Source: Thalassia testudinum (Eukaryota; Streptophyta; Magnoliopsida; Alismatales; Hydrocharitaceae). Taken from it: a stretch of 64,000 nt of DNA. Positions 35,768 through 46,331 of this stretch are shown here, in pieces. Under the pieces are notes generated by a model. That model made no database searches and was not told where the DNA came from. It saw only the letters and a program-made list of their open reading frames with translations. The stretch spans positions 22,706,501 to 22,770,500 of the forward strand of contig JAZHRO010000073.1 of assembly GCA_037157565.1 (NCBI GenBank), in the 5' to 3' direction. Each line of letters begins with the position of its first letter. The stretch's first letter is position 1. Position numbers and translations under genes: made by a program.

Positions 35768-36684
35768 CCACCAAACATTTGTGAGGTGAAAGTAGAGTGT
35801 CTACTTGTATGCTAAGTCTAGTGCAAGGACTCTAAATTTCTAGATAATTGGATGATGATACCTCAGAGTTAGGCATAATTTTCACTCTCAGTTCCTTCAT
35901 GTGATGCTGTTGTCTAAATTCCTGAGAGCCACCAAATAAGACAGTTATGGAAAGATCAAGTTCTAATAAAACTCTGACTAAGGTAGATGGTCTTAATCAT
36001 CTTTTATGGAATCCTCAGCTGAAGGAGTGTATTAGTGCCAAAGGTCAAAAGTACGTTGTCCTATCCATTCCTTCCTAATGCTGAGAGTAGGCACTTTTAC
36101 CAAATATGTTACATAATATTCTCTTGAACATCATCATTCCCTGATAATGCCTCATGAATAAACCTTTGTGTGTGTTGTGTTGTGTTGTGTTGGTAGTTTA
36201 AAAAAAAGGAAAAAAATAAGAAAAAAAAATATATATAAAAAGAGAAATATATATATATGTACAAAAAAAAACTTCTCGAGTTCATAGTTATATCTTTGTG
36301 TCAATTTCATCATGTGTCGATGTCATTGAGGCAAAAATACCCATTGCTATCCACCAAATATGACCCTTACCTACTTTTTTTAGTACCTCTGATCGCCAGA
36401 ATACTGCCTGAAGGATTCTAATGTAGTAGTAGGGTTATCAGAACTCTAATCGAAGTGTTGATGCCTTGTGAGTCTACCAAATATTGAGTACTTCTACATA
36501 CCTGGTGAGATTGTGAGCTCTCCAAAAAAAAAGAAAAATAGAGGGAGAGAAAGTAAGCACAAGGGAACTCAAAAAGGAGCACAGTTTTTAGCCACTCTTT
36601 GGGTTGACTTATTTGATAATCTAGATATCTAGAGTCTGTAGTACTAGACTACATGGAGCACTAGATGAGTTTGAACCACCAAAT
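35768..36684 (+). repeat. Six spaced CCACCAAAT-like motifs in H
   Basis: Copies near 35768, 35929, 36099, 36351, 36475 and 36676 (third and fifth slightly altered). Spacings of about 161, 170, 252, 124 and 201 bases parallel those in E. The host stretch 35430-36980 is non-coding, with purine runs near 36200 and a GTGTT repeat at 36170-36190. Confidence 0.65.
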
Positions 36685-36981
36685 ATGAATCCATTTGATG
36701 CAGACATCTTCTACTTAAGCCAAAAATCTAGGGTCAAATCACAAATTTTTATCTGCTTTATCCTCGAGGGAAGAAGTTGCCTATCTTGATAGAATTTTAC
36801 CAAAGGTAAAGTACGAGCTTTAAATGTAGTCTAGCTTTTCACTTAGATCCGTTGCCTAGGCTACTATCACTGCATCTTCAGAGTTGTCTCGATTTCTAAA
36901 TTTTTGGAATAAGGAAAGAAGAAATCTTTTGTCACTCTCATGATAGCATGCATCATACACCTTGCATGTATTTTTTACTTT

Positions 36982-37017
36982 TGCTAGGGACTAGTAAAAC
37001 CTAGGCATGGGGGTATT
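36982..37017 (+). promoter_or_regulatory. LTR-proximal polypurine-like site of H
   Basis: TAGGGACTAGTAAAACC then TAGGCATGGGGGTATT, followed at 37018 by the LTR start TGATGAGTCC. Confidence 0.7.
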
Positions 37018-37236
37018 TGATGAGTCCAATTTATTGGACTAATATTTTGCCTAAGTTAGGTAGTTCCTACGTTTTAGGTTGTATTAATACTTGCATTTGG
37101 TTACAAAATAAATGCATGTCCTAGGATTACATAATTTGTTATGTTATATAAATAATCATGTGAATTTCTTTTAGCTGCAAGAATAAATAGAGAAGATGGA
37201 TCGTGGTGCCATTTATGCCTCTCCACACTCCTCACC
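37018..37236 (+). repeat. Truncated 3' LTR of H
   Basis: About 219 bases of LTR remain, from TGATGAGTCC. At about 37236 the sequence changes abruptly to minus-strand element F (matched against E near 56830). No TG...CA end or target duplication is present at the junction. Confidence 0.6.
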
Positions 37237-37535
37237 CACCTACTCTCACCTCACACTTGTTTGGTGGATCTGTTATAAGATAGTTTGCCTGACTCCCTAA
37301 TTACTGTCCAAGGGTTCAAGAGAAGAAGCATTACTTCTTCTTGACAAATCTAAAGATGTTTATCAATCTTCACAGAGGATCCATTGCAAATTCTACGTGT
37401 AAGTGTGAAACTGTACTGGATTCTAAACTCAGGAATCAACTTAAGAATAAATCCTAATAAAGCCTTCTTAATAAAAATTCTTTATGCATGAATGCAATTT
37501 TTTTTTTGACATAAAGATAACACATTCAATGTTCA

Positions 37536-37847
37536 CCCCCCATGCCTATTCATTACAATGTCCTCATTGAAATGTATGCAGGAAAAATAAAAAATATAAT
37601 AAGCAAGAGGAGGGGATATCACTTAACTATGCTTATTAATCCAGCTCAACATGGATACAGAAGATGCAAACTACCTGTAAAGAATACTAGGTTGCCTCCC
37701 AGCTAGTGCTAAGTTTAATGTCATTTGCCAAACCTAAACCCAAAAATGGATGATCAGATTAATGGGTTGAGTCAGGATTAAGATGAAGAAATGATCGTTT
37801 GGTCCAAGAATCAGTGATCCACGAATGTGAACTAGCTGATGATGCAG
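37536..37847 (-). promoter_or_regulatory. 3' signal module of F
   Basis: Minus strand: CTGCATCATCAGCT (ending about 37847), GACATTAAACTTAGCACT with GGGAGGCAACCT (37689-37727), CAATGAGGACATTG (37556-37569), then TAGGCATGGGGGGT (37536-37549). Confidence 0.75.
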
Positions 37848-37849
37848 TC

Positions 37850-38678
37850 CTATTTCAAAGAGTCTTTCTAGTTTGGAATATGGACTAGGGTCAGGTGGAT
37901 GAGGTTCAAGATGCAGAGCATGTTCATTAATCCAGTTCCACAGATCAAGAAGAGGTGGTAGAGGGTATGGATCGAGATCATGATTGAGATTTAAATCTGG
38001 TTCTGAATATGAATCATAAGGATCCTCATATCAGTAGTTGATGTCAAAAATCATGACTTCTCTAGGCTCTAGGTCATATGAGGGCAAAGGTAGAGTTGTA
38101 CTGAATTCATCAAAATCTTCATCAGATATTACCTCTTCCTCATCCGAAGTCATTTCTCCCTCAAATTCAACCCATCCATTTGAACCAATTAGCTTATAAA
38201 TTCTTACCTAGTCCATTATGTGTTGAACTTCTTCTTCTAGGGTTATTTTCTGGTTCATGTCTTTAGATTGTCCACTCTCTTGAACCCCCTCAAAATTTAA
38301 TAGTTCTTGGATTTTGGGGTGGATGTATTGAGGATTCTTCATATTATCTTCTAATTCATCATAAGTTACTCTGAAGAGTTTTTCAATCTCATTAATGTCC
38401 TTTTCAATTTGATCTTCTATGAGAGGTCGTAGATCAGAATCATCCTCACGTACATCCCCCTCTTTCCTTTCGAGTTGGTCTTGAGATTTGGCAGGATTCG
38501 GATCGTCATTAGTGTGGATTGCCAAAACTTGTTCAATCGTTCCTATGACCTCGATGGAACCACAATTCACCTTATTCTTTTGGGAAGCTTTAAAGATGTT
38601 GAGTTGACAATTTTTCCTTCCAGAGGTGATGTGCATAATCCCCATCTTACGGTTGATTAGAGCCTTGGCCGTGGCCAA
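37850..38678 (-). pseudogene. Acidic tail following protease in F
   Basis: The open part is 38208-38678. It begins with the end of protease (LATAKALINRKMG) and runs into a Glu/Asp-rich region. The segment INEIEKLFRVTYDELEDNMKN resembles DIAELLGMTYEDLSKEAKN in E, so the tail is probably a real domain shared by both. Past the stop at 38208, SDEEEVISDEDFDEF and a Pro-rich stretch follow to the 3' module. Only about 0.5 kb separates the open part from the module, so reverse transcriptase and integrase are absent rather than merely damaged. Function unknown. Confidence 0.65.
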
Positions 38679-39430
38679 GAAAGGTCTCCCTAAGATTATT
38701 TGGGCTGTGGTTCAAGTTTTTTGATGCCTCCATATCTAGAACAAGGAAGTCCACAGGGTATTCAAAATCCCTCACTTTTATAATCACATTTTGTATAAGG
38801 CCCTTTGGAATTTTTTTTGACCTATCAGCAAGCTGAAGGGTCACATTAGAGTGTTACAAGGGGCCTAAATCCAACTCTTCATATAATTCCATGGGGATTA
38901 AGTTGATTGAGGCACCAAGGTCCAGTAAGGCTCGATCTAGGATGAAACCATCTATTTCACATGAAATTAAGGGGGTCCCTGGATCTTTCCTTTTAGGAGG
39001 GAGCTTATTTAGGATGATGGCACTGGCTTGTTCAGAAATCACGACCCTTTTTATGATTTGGCCTGGTGTTTCAGTGTGCATATTTCTTTCAAAAATTTTG
39101 CACAGGTCAGATGTTCTCAATGGCTTCAAGGAATGGTATGTTCACCTGGACTTGCTTTAAAATCTCAAGCCACTCCTTAGATTGGTTAGTTTTCTTTTTA
39201 CTAGGTTTGTTCAAGGCTTCAAGAAAAGGTGCTTGAGAAAAATCATGAGTATTCAAATCTTGAGTCTTATTTTCTAGATTAGCTTGGTCTCCTAGGTCAG
39301 ATTCAAGCTCCTCAAGATCTTGGTAATATTTTGATGTAGAAGGATAGGGATCTTGGATTTGTTTTTGACTTCTCAAAGTGACAGCACAAGCATAGGCATT
39401 AGGGTTAGAAGGGTGAGGTGGGTTTGGCAA
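38640..39430 (-). pseudogene. F aspartic protease and linker
   Basis: Linker AVTLRSQKQIQDPYP and ILKQVQVNIPFLEAIE (39107-39430) leads to SAIILNKLPPKRKDPGTPL, then the active site RALLDLGASINLIPMELYEE with the catalytic Asp at about 38930, VTLQLADRSKKIPKGL, PVDFLVLDME and LGRPFLATAKALI. This is a textbook Athila/Tat-type protease that would process Gag. A stop follows DLGPL and a frameshift lies between VLDMEAS and LGRPFL (about 38720), so the copy is dead. Confidence 0.88.
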
Positions 39431-39599
39431 GATAGGCTGAGCCTGGATTGAGTTAGGGTTAACAAAGCCTGGTGGGTGCTAGGGAGCAAGTTGAATTATG
39501 TGTGCTTGTTGCTCTTATGTAGTGTTCTGGTTAACCCTATCGAAGTTCCTTGGGTTAGGGATGGGTTGGGATGGCAGCATCCGATGTAGTTTCTACTAA

Positions 39600-40320
39600 T
39601 TGGTCTAATCATCCCGTCAAATCTTTCCTCAATTGATTCATTTCTTCTTTATGTCTCAGATTCATTTCTCTCATTTCTTTAAGGACTAGACTCAAATTAG
39701 AGGACTAGTTTTCTTGAGTAGGTTGTGGCTGATATGTGCGTCGTTGTGTGTACCTATTGGGTTGCCCGTAAGTGTTTGGCTTAGTCAAGTTAGGACCCTG
39801 GATGGGTTTCTGACTTGACCATGCAAAGTTAGGATGGTTATGCCATCTAGAGTTGTAAGTGTTTGAATAAGGCTCATTTCTAATGTAACCTTGGAGTGCA
39901 TTCACATCCTCAGGATAACTGGGCATCGGGATGCCTAGTTCAGAATTCAAGGGCATCAAGTTCCCTCCTTGGTACCCAGAAAGAGATGGGTCCAACTACA
40001 GTTGGCTCATAGGTGGAGCCATGATTAGGTCATTGATGTTGTGTACTAATTCCTGACCTAGGGGGTTGAGGAGTTGGGTATCAATTAAAATAGGAACTCC
40101 TTGGGTAAGCATAGGATTTACTTTGGATTGTGTACCTAAGGAACTCCCGCCATTCGAAAGATTATCTAGTTTCTTATCCAAATTCTCCACATTCTTTCCC
40201 ACGAGTTCCACCTTATCTAATCATCCTACAATTAGCTCTAAATCAACCGAGTGTGAATTATCTTCAACTTCATAAACTCTGCTTCTTGGTTGATTAGATC
40301 TGTTAAAGGCGGACATTGAG
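39600..40320 (-). pseudogene. F Gag, C-terminal half
   Basis: Reads NVENLDKKLDNLSNGG, a stop, then YPEDVNALQGYIRNEPYSN and NSRWHNHPNFAWSSQKP, the Athila/Tat Gag box also seen in B. It ends with a short helix EMREMNLRHKEEMNQLRKDL. It continues the Gag half at 48145-48920 once element C (with its gcatt duplication) is removed. Confidence 0.8.
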
Positions 40321-40325
40321 GCATT

Positions 40326-42109
40326 TGATGTAAACACATTTACACTACTTAAGATGTCTATTTATGCATGTTCTTAAGCATAGGATTGCATTTCATGATA
40401 TAAATATTGCATTACATGCACCATCTTGCATTAAGAATAGTTTGAATAAAATGGAGGTTAATTGTCTCCTTTTATGTGCTTGGACAGGGAAAATATTTTA
40501 TCAGGGCCTCGGAACAAAGATCCAACCGTATGGATGTGATCAGGGCGACGATTGGAGTTCAACGACTCCAAGATCGCCCTAATCAGGCATCCATAGCATC
40601 AGATAGTGACCTGGGAACCCTAGAAGATCAAGGGCCAGGATGGTGTAAATTCACACTTCAGATGATAAATCCGACCGCACGGATGAATTTGGATCGACGA
40701 TCGCAGCCCAACGACATAAAAATCGAGTCAATCCGACATCCGTGGCACCATCTACAACTTCCAAAAGATGGACGGCCAAGACGGTGCCACGTGGCGCCAT
40801 CTCGGTCGCCCAAACGGCCGCACGCACTCTCAGCAGTCTCCGCATCTGCCTTTCCCTGCCGTTGGATTAAGATCCAACGGCTGCGACGCGCCCGCACTGA
40901 AGTCAGGCGCTCGACATAAACGCGACCCCAACGCGTTGGTCGAGCGCTCTAACGCGAAGCGGGGACGCGCGTTTGAGCCTCGCCACGCTGAAATTGGAGC
41001 GGTGGCGCGCCTCCGATCGACCGTACGATCGCGATCCAACAGCCGCGCACGCTCAATCAGGACGACGCGCGATTGGACGCCCATGCGTAACGTGCGATCG
41101 CACGCGGGCGGGCGCGCAGCGCAGCGGGGCGAAGTTGCGTCTTAAGCCGTCCGATCTCGCGATCGGACGGTTGAGACTTCGCGGACGTGCGTAGGCATTA
41201 CGCGCACGGGCAGCCGAGCGGGCGCGCGTGGGCGCGGAGGCTACGCCCACGTTGGGGGCTTTAGCGACGGTTTTATCCGTCACTAAAGACCCCTCATTTA
41301 TTGTTTTGAAGTTGTAATGTCCATTTTGCCCCCACTCCTTGCAACTATAAAAGGAGACCCCCTCCATACGAAATTTTCATCCCTTCTTTCTCCTCTCTAC
41401 CCCTCCAAAGCTCAAGAGAAGCTTGTCCCACACCCGGGATGCTTCTCGCGAGATAAAGTCCAATTTTCGTTCCCCTTCGGAAGTGGATCCCGCAACGACG
41501 ACGGCGTGCTGCTTCGTTCCCGTTCTTCTGCTTCGTCCTCCTTCGTCCCGCTTTGTTCTCCTTCATCCAGGCATCGTCCCGTCCGGCTCGTCCTCCAAGC
41601 AACCGTCGAGGAGGATTTCTCACTCCCTATTCTTTTTACCGCTTTCTAGTATAGATTTACTACTTTCTAGATTAATCTACTCATCTTCCAAGCGACCGTC
41701 GAGGAGGACATTTCTCCCTCCATTCTTTTAATGCTTTCTAGAGTAAATTTATCACTTTCTAGAGTAATTATTTTATGCTTTCTAGTTGTAATGAACAATC
41801 TCTTCAATGAAAAAATTCCTTGTTCATTCTACATCTCATTTTGATTTCTCTGTGTAATATTCTCTTTCTATCTTTCTCTCTCTCTTCTATTTATTGTAAA
41901 TAATTAGATAGTTCTAAATTGAATTATTCTGTAACAAATAAAGAGAAACGCGTAGTTTTTAAATCAAACGTCTGCCTCCCTGTGTTCGACCCGGAATTTT
42001 AATTTTGGTATAAATTTTATTTGTTGAACACAAATTCTTCGCTTTCGAACTACAACGACAGGTTTTCCAAAACCAAACACGTTAGCGTAGCATTCGAAAT
42101 CGTTCAACA
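40326..42109 (+). repeat. 5' LTR of C
   Basis: 1784 bases, TGATGTAAAC to CGTTCAACA. U3 is unusually rich in C, G and CpG at about 40860-41260. Two perfect hairpins: GCCGTTGGAT/ATCCAACGGC at 40858-40881 and CCGTCCGATC/GATCGGACGG at 41147-41170. TATA box TATAAAAG at 41346-41353. The open frames here (to 125 codons) are by-products of high G+C. Confidence 0.92.
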
Positions 42110-42112
42110 TTT

Positions 42113-42131
42113 TGGCGCCATTGCCGGGGAG
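42113..42131 (+). other. Primer-binding site of C, tRNA-Asp type
   Basis: TGGCGCCATTGCCGGGG, one mismatch to the tRNA-Asp complement, three bases after the LTR. Confidence 0.93.
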
Positions 42132-43338
42132 GCAACGATCTTTGATTTCTCTTCGCATTTTGTAACTTACAAATCATTTACCTCACTTTTCTCCTTTCTT
42201 ATTGTAATTGCAGGTACTCTTTTGAGGCAAGCAAAAGCGGTAGATTGGAGTAAAGTGCTGTGGAAGGTTTTGTAAGTTATCCCCCATTCTTTCCCCCTCC
42301 ATAGATTTCATTCGCCACATTGAATCCAAATTCCAATTAACCTAGGTGTTTGCATAAATCCTAGGAATAGTTTGGTTGTTTGGATTCTCACTCACATTCA
42401 TTCCACCTTCATTTATATAAAAAAAAAACAAAAAGATAATTTTGTGGGGCAATTTTCAACAAATACACAATGTACACCCACATTTAAAGGCACTTAACCG
42501 AATTGATTTGTTTCTACTCAACCGGGTTCTGATCTGTGGAACTGGTACACATTAAGCAACACATAAAAGAGTAGAAATCATTCTAGCTTAACCATCTTTG
42601 TGTGCCTAACTTAGTGGTGCATTTGTGGCCAGTTGTTTGTGTTGTTTGGGCCGCACCACTTCAAATAAAATCAATTCATCAAGTAGCTGCCAATTAGGTT
42701 CAACTCTTAGGGATTTACCAGGCACTCCACATTCTTTTTAAGCTTTAAAGGAAAACATCTTCACATGTGCTTGTAAAACTTGGTGTGCCAACGAAACTTG
42801 ATTGAAAACACCTAAAGTTGAATCCTAAAAGCTACTAAGTAAGATTTGAATCTTAAAATTCACCACATCAAAAACAATCTTGCTTGAAAACCACTGGTTG
42901 TGCACTCACACACAAATCAATCAATCATTAAGGGCACAACCCATTTAAAGGGCCCATCACATTCCAAAGCACATTCAAACCTAGCCCTAAATAAAATAGA
43001 GTAGACGTTGGCCTTAAGGATTGAACTCGCTCTTCAGAACTCAAAACGAGATTATTTTCGATTAGTCTGTTTCTACTGTTCAATCTGATGTCTAGCTAGG
43101 GGAGCAGAGTCAAACGATCACGGCTGGGGGGTACACTAGGAACCGGAGGCACAAGCCGAAGGAAGAACCTTCTCCCCAGTCCCTCCTTCTAACTGGTTGG
43201 ATTGAACAGACAGAAGTAGATTAAATCGTTCCTTTATCTCAAGACGGGTTTTGAGAGTCTGTAGGTCCGTAGGCTAACCGATTTAAGGACATATTTGATT
43301 GTTTGTATTGCAGGGCACCTTTCTTCCTCCCGAGTCTC
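42132..43338 (+). other. Leader of C with candidate intron 42272-43313
   Basis: GTAAGT at 42272 is an ideal donor, 142 bases after the primer-binding site. TTTGTATTGCAG ending at 43313 is a good acceptor, 25 bases before an ATG at 43339. No coding sequence is visible in between. Confidence 0.5.
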
Positions 43339-44638
43339 ATGAATCCTTCCACATATTTCACACATTCCCGCTCTTTCCCTCCTATTGTGAATTATCCTCA
43401 ACATGACGATTATCCCAACTCGTATTGTAATCAACCATCAGTTAGTTTTTAATTCGGATTGGGGATACAATTCCAGACCCCCGTGTTTAGGGTCTAACCC
43501 TGAACACTTTGATTCTGATTTCTATCCTTCTCAGAGCTACATCGATTATAGATCGTCTTCCTTTCATGCACAACCTAATACGATCTACAATCAAGAAGGA
43601 TACACTGATCCTTACCCATCCTCTGATTTCACTGCCTTTAGGTCATCACCATCTTTTCAACAATCTGAAATGACCTATTATCAGGAAGGGTATAACGAAT
43701 CTCAATTCGTTAATTCCTTTGCATTGATGTCAAACCCACCCAACCCTGAACCAACTCATTTGGTTCAGGTTAATCAGGTTCAAGATAAGGTTCTGGCTAA
43801 CTTGAGGAATATCATTCAATCTTTAGAAGTTCAGCCAATACCTTGCATTGAGAGATTGGAGCCCCTGATTGAAATGATTGATGATTTAAACAAATCTTTG
43901 TTGGATTGGCTCCAGGATGTTAAGGATAAGAACCCGGGTGAGTTTTTACTTGGGAAATTAGCGAAATTGAGGATGAGATTCGTGGTTGCTTTGATTCAAT
44001 CTTGGAATAATTCCCAGGATGAACTCTCTTCAAGAAAGCCAATGACAGAACCTGCTCAGGCACCTGTTGGGGGGGACACGTGTTACGAGGCTAACCAGAT
44101 TGAATTAAATCAACCAATTAAGGATGATCTAATTTCTTCGCCAGAGATCCCTAAGCCGGGTTACGAGGAAACGTATGTCTCCTTGGAACACAAAGTGACA
44201 AATGATTTTGGGACATACATTGATACGGATCCTGATGGTGAAGATTCAAGTTGCAAAGTCTCACACGAGTTTTCTGAACATGATTTCTGTGAGACGACTG
44301 GGCCTGAGGAATCTGATAGATCATTTGATAGCCCAATAACTGAGGAAACTGATCTTATTAGGGCACACATTACGGATCCAGAATCGCATTTTCTGGAGGA
44401 ATCAATTCAATGCCCTGATTATCAGTTACACCCTGTTGAGCTTATTGATGATTCTAATTCTGAGATAATTAGACCCAAGTCAATTTTGATTCTACCACAT
44501 CATTTAGACTTGGAGATTTCAGACGGGGTGATGAATATACAAGAGGTCCTGGAATTTGATATGCTAAATGAGGAGGATAGGAGTTGGGAAGTTTTGATTT
44601 GGGAAGTTAATTCTGGAGGAAATGGAAGATTGAGTTGA
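43339..44638 (+). pseudogene. Acidic protein of element C
   Basis: The ATG at 43339 opens 37 codons (MNPSTYFTHSRSFPPIV and so on) ending at TAA in the T-run near 43448. The open frame 43403-44638 (411 codons) carries on in a shifted frame with NSDWGYNSRPP. The style is the same on both sides, so a one-base shift in the T-run is likely. Order: Tyr/Ser/Asn-rich N-terminus, helical segment LEPLIEMIDDLNKSLLDWLQ, Cys-Tyr pair, then a long Asp/Glu-rich tail. It resembles A's protein in layout. No zinc knuckle, protease or polymerase motif. It occupies the place of gag-pol; function unknown. It is the longest open frame in the window. Confidence 0.6.
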
Positions 44639-44773
44639 AGGGTTCCTTTTAAGTTGAAACCATCAAATTAGAACCCTTACGACATTTGTTTCGAGGATGT
44701 TCAACCCAAGCACACATTCAACGATTATCCTTTTAAGCTTCAATTCTCTGTAACCCGACTTTTTGGTCTTGGG

Positions 44774-45030
44774 TTGCATCCTCAGAAATCGCAGGCCCAA
44801 TCCCACTTACATTCTGATTTTAGGTTTTGGGTAATTTTTATCCAGAACCTAAGATATTCTCGATTATGGGGTGTGGGTCTGCACCACAATCTGGTCCACA
44901 TCTGTGGACATCTGCTGACAGGTCAGAGGATTCTTCCGTTCATTTTAATTCTGACCTGCACATGTGAATTCTTCATTTCTTTTCTTTGTATAGTGTGCCT
45001 AGCTGAAGGCACTAAACTCAGCACTTATAC
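44774..45030 (+). promoter_or_regulatory. Boxes 1 and 2 of the C 3' module (divergent)
   Basis: CTGCACCACAATCTGGTCCA at 44879-44898 replaces CTGCATCATCAGCT. GGCACTAAACTCAGCACTTA at about 45008-45027 matches the first half of box 2; the GGGAGGCAACCC half is missing. The open frame 44774-45145 spans this and reads GLHHNLVHICG, which F also reads as GLHHQLVHIRG, so part of it may be coding. Confidence 0.55.
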
Positions 45031-45125
45031 AGTTCTTTTTAATTTTTCATCTCGGTGCGGACTTGACATTCACACAATTCAGGTGCTTTCTTCGCTTTTC
45101 CACTCTGTTTTATGTCTTTTTAATA

Positions 45126-45160
45126 CAATGAGGACATTGCATTAGATAGGCATGGGGGGG
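45126..45160 (+). promoter_or_regulatory. Inner polypurine-like site of C
   Basis: CAATGAGGACATTG at 45126-45139 and TAGGCATGGGGGGG at 45147-45160. It lies 1.2 kb upstream of the LTR-proximal copy. Confidence 0.75.
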
Positions 45161-45549
45161 TGGATATTTATCTCTAAATTCATTCGTCTGCTCCGTAGAT
45201 TTTTTTTATTTTGATTAAAAAAAATTGAAATTAGGAAAGAGAATTTGGGTTTAAGAAAATTTTCAATCTTAGGAAAAACTACATTAAGATCTGAACATAA
45301 AGATCCTTCAGGTGGTTGAACTTAATCAGCCCGTGTATCCACTAAAATGTGGATTTGTTTTTCGAGTTCTCGCCAACTTGAATTTTATTTTAATTGGAAT
45401 AAATAAGTTTGGGTGATAAGTACACGACTTATCAACCCGCCCTCTGATTTGAGGGAATTTTGAGTTTTAAGCATCTACACAATTTCTTTGCACTGACTCG
45501 TTGTTCGACGATTTTTACCGAAATTGGATAGCTAATGAACCTTCTAGGG

Positions 45550-45790
45550 TGATATGGTTGGCAAGTTATCGTGGGTAATAGCCCATAGGTAGGTTGTCCA
45601 GAGCCCAGTCACTGGACCTTTCTCCTTTTCCTGCCCTTAGGTAAATCTTAGACCAAGGAAGCCACCTATTTAAAAAAAAAAAATCAAAAAGAAAAGGAGA
45701 AAAGAATAAAAAGAAATAAGCCACACTTCCCCGCACAAGTATGGCTGGCAAGTTGTCGGTGGTAACAGCTCATCGACCGATTGTCCAGAA
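45550..45790 (+). repeat. Two-unit imperfect repeat in the C 3' region
   Basis: ATGGTTGGCAAGTTATCGTG with GTCCAGAGCCCAGT (about 45552-45610) recurs as ATGGCTGGCAAGTTGTCGGT with GTCCAGAACCCAAC (about 45738-45797). It sits between the two polypurine-like sites, like the triplet in A, B and D and the CCACCAAAT motifs in E and H. The rest of 45165-46330 is non-coding. Confidence 0.65.
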
Positions 45791-46331
45791 CCCAACTCAG
45801 AAAATGCACTAAAAATTCCCAAAACACTTAGGAAGAAGCGGAGAAGTAGAATAAATCGGGGAGATATACACTGGATTCACCCTTTTGTTGACCCCGTAAA
45901 AAAATAAAAGTAGGGAGAAAGCTACCGGTTGTAAAGATACACCTTTAGGCAGAATTCTTTTTGAGGTCACCTAGAGGCGTAGAAATCCGAAGTCCGTCCT
46001 AATTGCCGGTCAACAAGTCTATCACAAATCACAATAAGATGCTTAAAGCTTAGGGTCCTCATCAAATTTTTGGTGAGTTGAATGGCCGTACAAAGCCACT
46101 CTTAAATCCAAAAATTTGAAAATAAAAAAAAAATTAGAAAAGAGAAAAAGGGAAAAAGAAAATTTTCTTTTAATAAGGCGAGGGCTTGAAGCGGTCTGCA
46201 TTTTGGCTGATACCCGGGCACTTTTGTGTCTTTGAAGGTTCAGTTCCTAAGTAGACAATTTCTTAATGATTGAAAATTAACTCAAGTCCAAATAATCTAA
46301 GCTAATTCTTTTATAAATAACATATAGTTTT

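Noticed and set aside
40476..41145. Overlapping open frames on both strands in the C LTR (also 46516-47322)
   Set aside because: The region is CpG-rich LTR sequence; open frames appear in several frames at once and are repeated in the other LTR.
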